From contig MNJC01000110.1 in the NCBI GenBank assembly GCA_001920085.1, forward strand, positions 1 through 13,441: a stretch of DNA of 13,441 nt, written 5' to 3'. Below, piece by piece: positions 6,764 through 12,668 of the stretch (position 1 is its first letter; every line of letters starts with the position of its first letter). The stretch is from Actinobacteria bacterium 13_1_20CM_4_69_9 (lineage in GTDB: Bacteria > Actinomycetota > Thermoleophilia > Gaiellales > Gaiellaceae). The notes under the pieces are model-generated. The model was given only the letters and a program-made list of their open reading frames with translations. It ran no database searches and was not told the DNA's origin. A program made the translations under genes and the position numbers.

Positions 6764-7418
6764 GACGGGCGCGTTCGTACAGGGCGATGGTGCCCGCCAT
6801 CGCGACGTTGAGCGACTCGACGCCCCGCACCGGGATCGTCGCTCTCGCCTCACACTGCGCAACAACCTCCGCCGGAAGTCCCTCGCGCTCCGCGCCGAGG
6901 ACGAACGTCGAGTACCGCTCGAGCTCCACGTCGGCGAGCGGTTCGCCGCCGTCCGCCACGAGCGCGACGGCGTTGCGCAGCTCGAAGCGCGCGAGCGGGA
7001 CGCGGAACGTCGACCCCATGGCCGCGCGCAGCGCCTTCGGGCCGAAGGGGTCCGCGCATCCCTCGGAGAGCATCACGCCCGCGCCGAACGCGTCCGCTGA
7101 ACGCAGCAGCGCCCCGACATTGCCGGGATCCGATACGCGCCAGAGCGCAAGCGACACCTCTGCCGCGGCGGACGGCTCGCGCCTGCGGAAGAGGGCAATG
7201 ACTCGGGGCGGATGACCGAGCGTCGAGACCTCCGCCAGCAGGGCGGGCTCGACGTCGTCGCCCGCGACGAGCACGTCGACCGCCTCGAGCCCACCGGCGA
7301 GCGCGGCATCGACGAGGTCCTCGCCCTCGACGAAGAAGAGCCCGAGCTTGTCTCGCCAGCGGCGCTCGTGCAGCTTGCGGACGAGCTTGAGCTTCTCGTT
7401 GTCGCGAGAGGTGATCAG
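6750..7418 (-). CDS. TrmH/SpoU-family RNA 2'-O-methyltransferase (CTG start inferred)
   Basis: A SPOUT-class enzyme that methylates ribose 2'-O in rRNA or tRNA with SAM. All three signature motifs are visible when residue 1 is the CTG at 7418: motif 1 at about 97-113 (DPGNVGALLRSADAFG), motif 2 at about 174-181 (VLGAEREGLP) and motif 3 at about 196-214 (IPVRGVESLNVAMAGTIALYE). The N-terminal substrate-binding part (ITSRDNEKLKLVRKL...FFVEGEDLV) is fully open back to the rplT stop but has no ATG, GTG or TTG before 7274. The CTG at 7418, one base after the rplT stop (TGA CCTG), falls where relatives have Met. Length is then 222 residues. The next standard start (GTG 7274) would delete the N-terminal domain. 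The C terminus and stop come from a palindromic repeat. The exact target nucleotide is unknown. Confidence 0.88.
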   Translation of the reverse strand: MITSRDNEKLKLVRKLHERRWRDKLGLFFVEGEDLVDAALAGGLEAVDVLVAGDDVEPALLAEVSTLGHPPRVIALFRRREPSAAAEVSLALWRVSDPGNVGALLRSADAFGAGVMLSEGCADPFGPKALRAAMGSTFRVPLARFELRNAVALVADGGEPLADVELERYSTFVLGAEREGLPAEVVAQCEARATIPVRGVESLNVAMAGTIALYERARRDLS

Positions 7419-7419
7419 G

Positions 7420-7779
7420 TCAGCTGCTGAGCGCTGACTTCGCCCGCTCGGCGATCTGACCGAACGCCTGCGGATCCTCGACAGCGAGATCCGCCAGGAC
7501 CTTGCGGTCGAGCTCGATCTCCGCCTTCTTCAGCCCCGCGATGAACTGGTTGTACGAGAGCCCGTTCGCCCGCGCGCCCGCGTTGATGCGCATGATCCAG
7601 AGCCGGCTGAACGTGCGCTTCTTGTTCTTGCGGTCGCGGTACGCGTAGGTGAGCGAGTGATCGACCTGCTCCTTCGCATAACGGTAGGAGGACTTCTTCA
7701 GCCCCCAGTAGCCCTTCGCCTGGCCGAGGACCTTGCGCCGCTTCTTGCGCGCGGCGACGGAGCGCTTCACGCGCGGCAT
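7420..7779 (-). CDS. rplT: 50S ribosomal protein L20
   Basis: A 119-residue basic protein with the full L20 sequence: MPRVKRSVAARKKRRK N terminus, GYWGLKKSSYRYAKEQV, and the globular part around RLWIMRINAGARANGLSYNQF. It binds 23S rRNA early in 50S assembly. In Bacillus and Escherichia L20 also represses its own operon through the leader mRNA. The ATG at 7779 abuts the rpmI stop directly (TAG ATG), and the downstream rRNA methyltransferase begins within a few bases of its TGA, so the genes form one tight operon. Confidence 0.98.
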   Translation of the reverse strand: MPRVKRSVAARKKRRKVLGQAKGYWGLKKSSYRYAKEQVDHSLTYAYRDRKNKKRTFSRLWIMRINAGARANGLSYNQFIAGLKKAEIELDRKVLADLAVEDPQAFGQIAERAKSALSS

Positions 7780-7986
7780 CTAGCGTCGCCCCCGCTTGCC
7801 GAGCATCCCGCGGACGGCGGCGGTGTCGACGCCGGCCACCTCGTGGTCCTTGCGGAAGCCGCGCTTCCGCTTGGAGGTCTTCTTCGTCAAGTTGTGGCTC
7901 TTCATCGCGTGGCGGCGCAGCAGCTTGCCGCCGGCGGTGACCTTAAACCGCTTCTTGGCGCTGCTCGATGTTTTCGTCTTCGGCAT
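7780..7986 (-). CDS. rpmI: 50S ribosomal protein L35
   Basis: A 68-residue basic protein of the normal L35 size, with MPKTKTSSSAKKRFKVTAGGKLLRRHAMKSHNL as its head (shown here in overlapping parts: MPKTKTSSSAKKRF, then KVTAGGKLLRRHAMKSH) and a GMLGKRGRR end. The ATG at 7986 has AAGAGGGA just upstream, inside the 3' end of infC. The 44-bp overlap with infC is longer than usual and implies coupled translation, or that the infC 3' end is misread here. Confidence 0.97.
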   Translation of the reverse strand: MPKTKTSSSAKKRFKVTAGGKLLRRHAMKSHNLTKKTSKRKRGFRKDHEVAGVDTAAVRGMLGKRGRR

Positions 7987-8551
7987 CTTCCCTCTTCATC
8001 CCGGCGTTCTTCGTCGGTGCCAGAACCATCACCATGTTGCGACCGTCGAGGAGCGGCTGCGACTCGATCTGACCGATCTCGCTGACGTCTTCCGCCAGCC
8101 GCATCAGCAGGTCGCGACCGCGCTCGGGGTGAGTCGTCTCCCGGCCCCTGAACATGATCGTCACCTTCACCTTGGCGCGCTGGTTCAGGAAGCGCTCGAC
8201 GTGTCACTTCTTGGTGTTGTAGTCGTGGACTCCGATCTTCGGCCTGAGCTTGATCTCCTTGATGTTGATCTGGGTCTGGTGCTTCCGCGCGAGCTTTGCT
8301 TTCTGCTCCTGCTCGTAGCGGTACTTCCCGTAGTCCATCACCCGGGCGACGGGCGGATCCGCCTGGGACGCGACCTCGACGAGGTCGAGGCCCTTGTCGA
8401 AGGCGTACTGCATCGCCTCGCGCGTCGGCTTGATGCCGAGCTGCGCGCCGTCTTCGTCGATCAGCCGGACCTGGGAAGCGCGGATGTAGTCGTTGATCCT
8501 CGCCTGCGGGACTGGCCTCGACGGCGGCTCGACAGTGCGCCTAGGCCTCAA
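7943..8551 (-). CDS. infC: Translation initiation factor IF-3, interrupted by an in-frame TGA at codon 116
   Basis: IF-3 binds the 30S subunit, prevents 50S joining and checks start codon pairing. The frame from TTG 8551 (SD GGTGAG about 6 nt upstream) to 7943 encodes 202 codons. The N-domain is at about 18-85 (INDYIRASQVRLI, LGIKPTREAMQYA, DPPVARVMDYGKY), then the linker, then the C-domain (INIKEIKLRPKIGVHDYNTKK, HVERFL, KVTIMFRGRE). Codon 116 is TGA (8206-8204) between TKK and HVERFL, where the family has Gly; GGA to TGA is a single change. The frame is otherwise intact on both sides. TGA is a normal stop elsewhere here (rplT, thrS, pheT), so general recoding of TGA as Gly is not supported. 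A sequence error is likeliest because IF-3 is essential. A separate C-domain could in principle start at the GTGs near 8170. Confidence 0.9.
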
Positions 8552-8592
8552 ATGCTCTCACCAAACTCGTCTGAATCCTTTCTGTAGAACAC

Positions 8593-8613
8593 AAAAACCG
8601 CTGCAAGCAGCGG
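8593..8613 (-). terminator. Intrinsic terminator (attenuator) in the infC leader
   Basis: Stem CCGCTGC/GCAGCGG (8613-8607 and 8604-8598 on the minus strand) with a very short loop, followed directly by TTTTTGTG. It lies 42 nt upstream of the infC TTG, so it stops transcription entering infC rather than ending a gene. Confidence 0.75.
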
Positions 8614-8657
8614 CCCAGGAATCCTCGTCCTTGCGACTCGGTTGAACCCCGCTGAGC

Positions 8658-8681
8658 TCAAGCTCGCGAGGTGAGGAACAT
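8658..8681 (-). CDS. Putative 7-codon leader peptide upstream of infC
   Basis: ATG TTC CTC ACC TCG CGA GCT TGA encodes MFLTSRA. The SD AGGAG is 5 nt upstream, one of the better SDs in the region. The stop codon lies within a small hairpin (8654-8665) right before the possible antiterminator arm. There is no run of a single regulatory codon (one Phe, one Thr), so it does not look like a pheM-type amino acid sensor. At seven codons, chance occurrence is possible. Confidence 0.4.
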   Translation of the reverse strand: MFLTSRA

Positions 8682-8704
8682 GGGCGCTCCTACTTGCAGG
8701 CCTA

Positions 8705-8733
8705 GAGGGTAGCACCCTCGGTTCCCTGAACCG
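8705..8733 (-). other. Tandem small hairpins after thrS, overlapping a possible infC promoter
   Basis: Two 6-bp stems follow the thrS stop: CGGTTC-agg-GAACCG (8733-8719) and GAGGGT-gct-ACCCTC (8719-8705). Neither has a U tract. The second contains TACCCT (8711-8706), a TANNNT-type -10 that would start RNA near 8699, just before the leader SD. The best -35 is a poor TTGCGG at 19-nt spacing, so the promoter call is weak. Confidence 0.3.
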
Positions 8734-8742
8734 CAACGCGCG

Positions 8743-10493
8743 TCAGCTGATCGAGACAACCTCGGAGATCTCGGCACGAAGGGCCTCGAGGGAGAGGGTG
8801 ATTTGCTCGCCGCCGCGCTTGCGGACGGCGAGGGAGTCGTCCGACTCCTTGTCGCCGTACACGACGACGTAGGGGATCTTCTCCACCTCGGCGTCGCGGA
8901 TCCGCTTCCCGACCGTCTCGTCGCGCTCGTCGAGGTCCACGCGGAGACCCTCCAGCTTCTCCTTCAGCGCGTGGACCGCCTCCCGGTGATCCTGCCCGAC
9001 GGGGATCACGCGCAACTGGACGGGGGCGAGCCATACGGGGAACGCGCCGGCGTAGTGCTCGATCAGGATGGCGATGAAGCGCTCGAAGGAGCCGTAGAGC
9101 GCGCGGTGGATGACGAAGACGGGATGCTCGGCATTGTCCGCGCCCACGTACGTCAGGCCAAAACGGGCCGGCATCTGCCGGTCGAGCTGGATCGTTCCGA
9201 GCTGCCAGGAGCGGCCGAGCACGTCCGTCACGTGCAGATCGATCTTCGGCCCGTAGAAGGAGCCCTCCCCCTCACCGACCTCGTAGGGAATCGTGTTCCG
9301 CTCGAGCGCCGCCGCGAGCTCGCCCTCGGAGAAGTCCCACTCCTCGTCGGTGCCGAGCTTGTCGTCCGGGCGAGTCGAGAACTCCGCGCGCGCCTCGAGC
9401 CCGAAGAGGCCGTACAGGTAGCGCAGGTACGCGACACATCCGTCCAGCTCCGCGGCGATCTGATCCCGCGTGCAGAAGATGTGGGCGTCATCCTGCGTCA
9501 CGTAGCGCACGCGCGTCAGCCCGTGGAGCGCCCCGGCCAGCTCGTTGCGATGCAGCGGGGCCGCCTCCGCGTAGCGCAGCGGAAGGTCGCGGTAGCTGCG
9601 TAGAGCGCTCCCGTAGAGCAGCATGTGTCCCGGGCAATTCATCGGCTTGATCCCATACACGTGCTCGTCGTCGATCGGGATCAGGAACATGTTCTCCCGA
9701 AACTTCTCCCAGTGGCCCGAGGTGACCCAGAGCGCCTTGTCGTAGATCAGCGGCGTCCGCACTTCGTTGTAGCCGCGCGCGACGTTCTCCCGGCGGCGTA
9801 GGTCCTCGAGCTGGTTCCAGATCACCATGCCCTTCGGATGCCAGAACGGCGAGCCCGGTGAATGCTCGTCGAAGTGGAAGAGATCGAGTTGCTGTCCCAG
9901 CCTCCGATGATCGCGGCGCTTCGCCTCCTCGATCCGTTCGAGGTACGCGTCGAGGTCGGCCTGCGAGTAGAAGGCCGTGCCATAGATCCGAGTCAGTTGG
10001 GTGTTCTTCTCGTCGCCGCGCCAGTACGCACCGGCGAGCCCCGTCAGCTTGATCGCCTTGATCGGGCGCGAGTCCTGCAGGTGGGGGCCGCGGCAAAGGT
10101 CGGTGAAGTCGCCCTGCGTGTAGAAGGAGATGGGTCCCTCTGCGGTGCCGACGAGCTCGACCTTGTAGGGCTCGTTCTCCGCCTCGAACCGCTCGCGCGC
10201 TTCCTCGGCGGACACCTCCTCGCGCGTCCACTGCCTGCCCTCGTCGAGCTCGCGCCGGATCTCCTCCTCGATTCGGGGCAGGTCCTCGTCGCGGATGGGC
10301 TCCGGGAACTCGAAGTCGTAGTAGAAGCCGTTCTCGATCGACGGACCGATCGCGATCTTGACGCCCGGGTAGAGGCGGCGGACCGCCTCGGCGAGCAGAT
10401 GCGCCGAGGAGTGGCGCAGCACCGCCAGCGCATCGGGGGCGGCCGCGTCGCGGGGCGTCAGAGTTCGGACTGGTCGGGAAGGACAACCTTCAT
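8743..10493 (-). CDS. thrS: Threonine-tRNA ligase lacking the TGS domain; Met start out of frame
   Basis: Class II enzyme that charges tRNA-Thr. The main frame is intact from 8743 to beyond 10461 and shows the N2 editing domain (HSSAH and, later, TDLCRGPHL with the C...H pair), motif 2 region and zinc Cys (MNCPGHML, RNELAGALHGL, TQDDAHIF), motif 3 (FVIHRALYGSFERF) and the anticodon domain (VIPVGQDHREAVHALKEKLEGL). The N terminus is odd. ATG 10493 opens MKVVLPDQSEL, the classic start of a ThrRS TGS domain, then hits TGA at 10460. The main frame resumes at CTG 10461 as LTPRDAAAPDALAVLRH, the usual sequence just after TGS. A -1 shift or one base change would join them, giving about 583 residues without TGS. 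Unshifted starts would be CTG 10461 (572 aa) or TTG 10515 (590 aa). infC lies downstream. Confidence 0.92.
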
Positions 10494-10611
10494 GAGCAAC
10501 CAGGATATGGAACAACCCCGCGAAGACGACCGCAACGACGAGCTCGACGAGTCGCCTGTCCCCGATCCCGAGAAGGACACCGACGCGGACGACGTTCCCG
10601 AAGCGGACTAA
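10492..10611 (+). CDS. Small highly acidic hypothetical protein
   Basis: ATG 10492 to TAA 10611 encodes 39 residues, about half Asp or Glu (MSNQDMEQPREDDRN, later VPDPEKDTDADDVPEAD). The SD GGAAGGA lies about 8-9 nt upstream. About four fifths of third positions are G or C, as in neighbouring genes. Its ATG overlaps the antisense thrS ATG within CATG, and its TAA overlaps the convergent MFS stop. The reverse strand here could be an N-terminal extension of thrS, but the acidic ORF with an SD looks more gene-like. No known family recognised; likely soluble and disordered. Confidence 0.5.
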   Translation: MSNQDMEQPREDDRNDELDESPVPDPEKDTDADDVPEAD

Positions 10612-11756
10612 CGCCTCGGGACGAGCACCAGTAGCACCACGGGCGCGAGCAGCAGCGCCCACATCGTGGGCGCGAGACCGAAGGCTCCGGCGGCGATGCC
10701 CAGCGCGAGCGGAACCGCCGCGCCGACGAAGCCGGCGACTCCGCCGACGGCAACCGCCGCGCCGCTGCGTCCCGGCAGCGACTCGTAGAGACCGGCCTTC
10801 GGGATCGCGTACCAGCCGGAGTTGAGCAAACCGAGCAGCGCCGCGAGCGCGAGCTTCCCCACGTAGCCGGGGACGAGCAGGAACGCCGGGTAGGCGGCGA
10901 GCGCGGCCACGGCGCTGGCGCGCAGGTAGCGGCGTCCGGAGACGCGCCGCAGCAACCAGAGCAGCGCCCAGTCGCCGATCAGTCCCGCGCCCGTCCACAC
11001 GGCGACCGCGAGCGCCGCGACTCCCGCGTTCGTGTTCGCGACGTCGACGAAGTACAGGGCGAGGTAGCCGTGGAAGATGTCGAGCAGGAGATCGGCGGCC
11101 TCGAGCAGCGCCAGCCATCGGAGCACCTCGCGCCGTCGCAGCACTGCAAACGTGTGGTGCCAGGCACGCGACATGTCAGTCGCCGACGGCGAAGCGGGCA
11201 GCCTGCACCCGGACGCAACCGCCGCGAGCGCAACCGCGACGGCGAGCACCGCGAGCGCGGCACGCCAACCGGCGCCGAGCCACAACGCCGCTGCGAGCAG
11301 CAAGGGTCCCCCGACGTACCCGAACGAGCCGACGAGCGTCCAGCGGGCCATGTTGCGCTCGCGGTGCGCCGGCGCGAGATCCATCAGCGTCGCCTGCGAG
11401 AGGCTGACGAACGCGCCGCTCGCAGGATTGCCGAGGACGAGCGCCGCGATCAGCATCCAGAGGCCGGCCGCCGCCGACGTCAATGCGACCGACACGGCGA
11501 AAGCGGCACCGCCGGCCACCATCACGAGGCGCCGGCGACCGGTGTCGCCGAGCACGCCGATCAGCGGAGCGAGTGCACTACCGACGAACGCGGGCACGGC
11601 GAGCGCGAGCCCGATCTCCGCATACGTCAGCCCGAGGTCGTCACGTACGAGCGGCCACGCCGCGCCGAGCGTGCCGAAGACGAGCTCGTCGAGGAGCTCG
11701 ATCGCGAGCAGGACGGCGACGACGCCGGGAGCCCCGCCCCGGCGGAAGACACGTGT
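10608..11756 (-). CDS. Major facilitator superfamily transporter, N-terminus disrupted
   Basis: A polytopic membrane protein with about 11-12 hydrophobic helices and an MFS-like loop after TM2 (GVLGDTGRRR). The substrate is unknown; drug or metabolite efflux is typical. The open frame begins at 11756 after a TAG (11759-11757). The first standard start, GTG 11597, would delete TM1 (VVAVLLAIELLDELVFG). An in-frame GTG at 11783 would give MKTARPPS, then the TAG, then TRVFRRGGAPGVV, making 391 codons, the normal MFS length and a plausible basic cytosolic head. A one-base loss in the G-runs near 11735 with GTG 11754 as start, or CTG 11711, are alternatives. The stop (10610-10608) overlaps the convergent small ORF. 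Confidence 0.78.
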   Translation of the reverse strand, partial: TRVFRRGGAPGVVAVLLAIELLDELVFGTLGAAWPLVRDDLGLTYAEIGLALAVPAFVGSALAPLIGVLGDTGRRRLVMVAGGAAFAVSVALTSAAAGLWMLIAALVLGNPASGAFVSLSQATLMDLAPAHRERNMARWTLVGSFGYVGGPLLLAAALWLGAGWRAALAVLAVAVALAAVASGCRLPASPSATDMSRAWHHTFAVLRRREVLRWLALLEAADLLLDIFHGYLALYFVDVANTNAGVAALAVAVWTGAGLIGDWALLWLLRRVSGRRYLRASAVAALAAYPAFLLVPGYVGKLALAALLGLLNSGWYAIPKAGLYESLPGRSGAAVAVGGVAGFVGAAVPLALGIAAGAFGLAPTMWALLLAPVVLLVLVPRR

Positions 11757-11823
11757 CTAACTGGGAGGTCGCGCAGTCTTCACGGACGAAAGTGTACGTC
11801 GTGAACGCGCTTCGCGAAAGTTG

Positions 11824-12168
11824 TCAAGTCTCTTCGACAGCCGATCGCAAGCGTGCCGGCGCTTTGAGCCAATAGCTCTCGCGCAACCATTCCAGTGCGT
11901 TTTCGAGCGACTCCTCGTCGGTCACCTGCGTCGTGATCCATCCATAACGCCCGACGTAGCGCGCGACATCAACATTGGGCATGTGCAGCGCAATTTCCCT
12001 CTCTTCAGGGGTGAGTTTCACCGTCAGCGATACCGAAGTTTCACCGTCTGACATCAACGCGAACATCTTGTTGTCGCCAACCTTGAAAACCGGATTGCCC
12101 CACGGCCAGTCCTCGTACGTCTCCGGAAACGACAATGCAAGCGCGCGAATGCGTTCTGCGTACGACAC
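11824..12168 (-). CDS. MmcQ/YjbR family protein
   Basis: A 114-residue protein from GTG 12168 (VSYAERIRAL); GTG 12183 would add VKIQH. It has the family pattern: N-terminal helix RIRALALSFPETYEDWPWGNPVF (in parts), then FKVGDNKMFAL, VSLTVKLTPEE, and a C-terminal LRESYWLKAP segment. MmcQ/YjbR proteins have a CyaY/DNA-binding-like double-wing fold; their cellular role is not well established. It is divergent from the CBS gene with only 75 bp between starts. No SD is evident, so it may be leaderless. Third positions are visibly more A/T-rich than in thrS or pheT, as in the neighbouring CBS gene, hinting at different ancestry. Confidence 0.85.
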   Translation of the reverse strand: MSYAERIRALALSFPETYEDWPWGNPVFKVGDNKMFALMSDGETSVSLTVKLTPEEREIALHMPNVDVARYVGRYGWITTQVTDEESLENALEWLRESYWLKAPARLRSAVEET

Positions 12169-12243
12169 GTGTTGTATTTTCACCGTTTGGTCGGGAATCG
12201 CGCGGGGTACGCAACGTGCGGTTCGAATTCCGAGGGAGGAGTT

Positions 12244-12660
12244 ATGGGTCAGAGCATCAAAGACGTCATGACCTCCGATCCCTGCACCATCGACGCCGAC
12301 AAGTCCGTTGCGTACGCGGCGAAGATGATGCGGGACGAGGACGTTGGTGTTGCACCGATTGTCGAAAGCGACAAGCTCGTCGGGATGTTGACTGACCGCG
12401 ACATCGCAGTTCGCGTCGTCGCGGAAGGAAAGGATCCCGAACGAGTGACGGTTCGCGAAGTTGCTTCCAAGCAGGTTGTCACGGTCGATCCGCAGCAGGA
12501 TCTCGAAGAGGCGCTGCGAATCATGGCCAAGCACCAAGTGCGCCGTCTTCCCGTGGTCGAAGAAGACGGCCGGCTCGTCGGCGTCGTCGCACAAGCAGAT
12601 GTTGCGCGCGAGGGCGACGACAAGGAAACGGGTCAGTTGGTACAGGAAATCTCCCAATAG
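12244..12660 (+). CDS. Tandem CBS-domain protein (Hrp1-like)
   Basis: The ATG at 12244 has a strong SD (GAGGGAGGAG). The 138 residues form two CBS domains with little else: CBS1 at about 7-60 (VMTSDPCTIDADKSVAYAAK, VGVAPIVESDKLVGMLTDRD) and CBS2 at about 70-125 (VTVDPQQDLEEALRIMAKH, VRRLPVVEEDGRLVGVVAQ). Such stand-alone pairs (for example mycobacterial Hrp1) fold into a Bateman module that senses adenosyl ligands or stress state; the ligand here is unknown. The next gene starts 8 bp after its stop with its own SD, so they are very likely co-transcribed and may be functionally linked. Confidence 0.93.
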   Translation: MGQSIKDVMTSDPCTIDADKSVAYAAKMMRDEDVGVAPIVESDKLVGMLTDRDIAVRVVAEGKDPERVTVREVASKQVVTVDPQQDLEEALRIMAKHQVRRLPVVEEDGRLVGVVAQADVAREGDDKETGQLVQEISQ

Positions 12661-12668
12661 GAGGGCAT

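Larger units (their letters stand above)
8552..8705 (-). promoter_or_regulatory. infC leader with attenuator layout
   Basis: Minus-strand order: SD AGGAG (8691-8687), a 7-codon open frame (8681-8658), a segment CAGCGG (8654-8649) starting 3 nt after its stop, then the terminator stem whose 5' arm CCGCTGC (8613-8607) is complementary to CAGCGG, then infC. The CAGCGG-CCGCTG pairing and the terminator stem exclude each other. A ribosome at the leader stop would cover the upstream arm and favour termination; a ribosome held earlier would favour readthrough. Control by L20 or IF-3 binding, as in other infC operons, is an alternative. The pairing was read by eye and not energy-scored. Confidence 0.5.

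Noticed and set aside
8204..8206. Genetic code 25-type TGA as Gly
   Set aside because: rplT, thrS and pheT end at TGA at their expected lengths, so TGA is a stop in this genome.
10458..10463. CTC TGA C at the thrS frame break, like the prfB programmed +1 frameshift site
   Set aside because: A +1 shift leads into a frame without ThrRS homology; joining the frames needs -1, and no SD-like stimulator or slippery heptamer is seen.
10516..11118. Upstream extension of the thrS frame to 11118
   Set aside because: The translation is Arg/Ala-rich nonsense antisense to the MFS gene; ThrRS homology starts only near 10461-10493.
11791..11827. Perfect TTGACA (minus strand, 11827-11822) as the MFS promoter
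   Set aside because: The nearest TANNNT hexamer (TACACT, 11796-11791) is 25 nt away, too far for a standard promoter.
11748..12172. Shared GACACGTGT 9-mer near the MFS and MmcQ starts as a common operator
   Set aside because: The CACGTG core is expected several times by chance in a window of this length and composition; spacing to the genes differs.
12218..12232. GGTTCGAATTCC resembling a tRNA T-loop (possible tRNA or attachment site)
   Set aside because: The flanking five-base arms do not pair and there is no acceptor, D or anticodon arm upstream.
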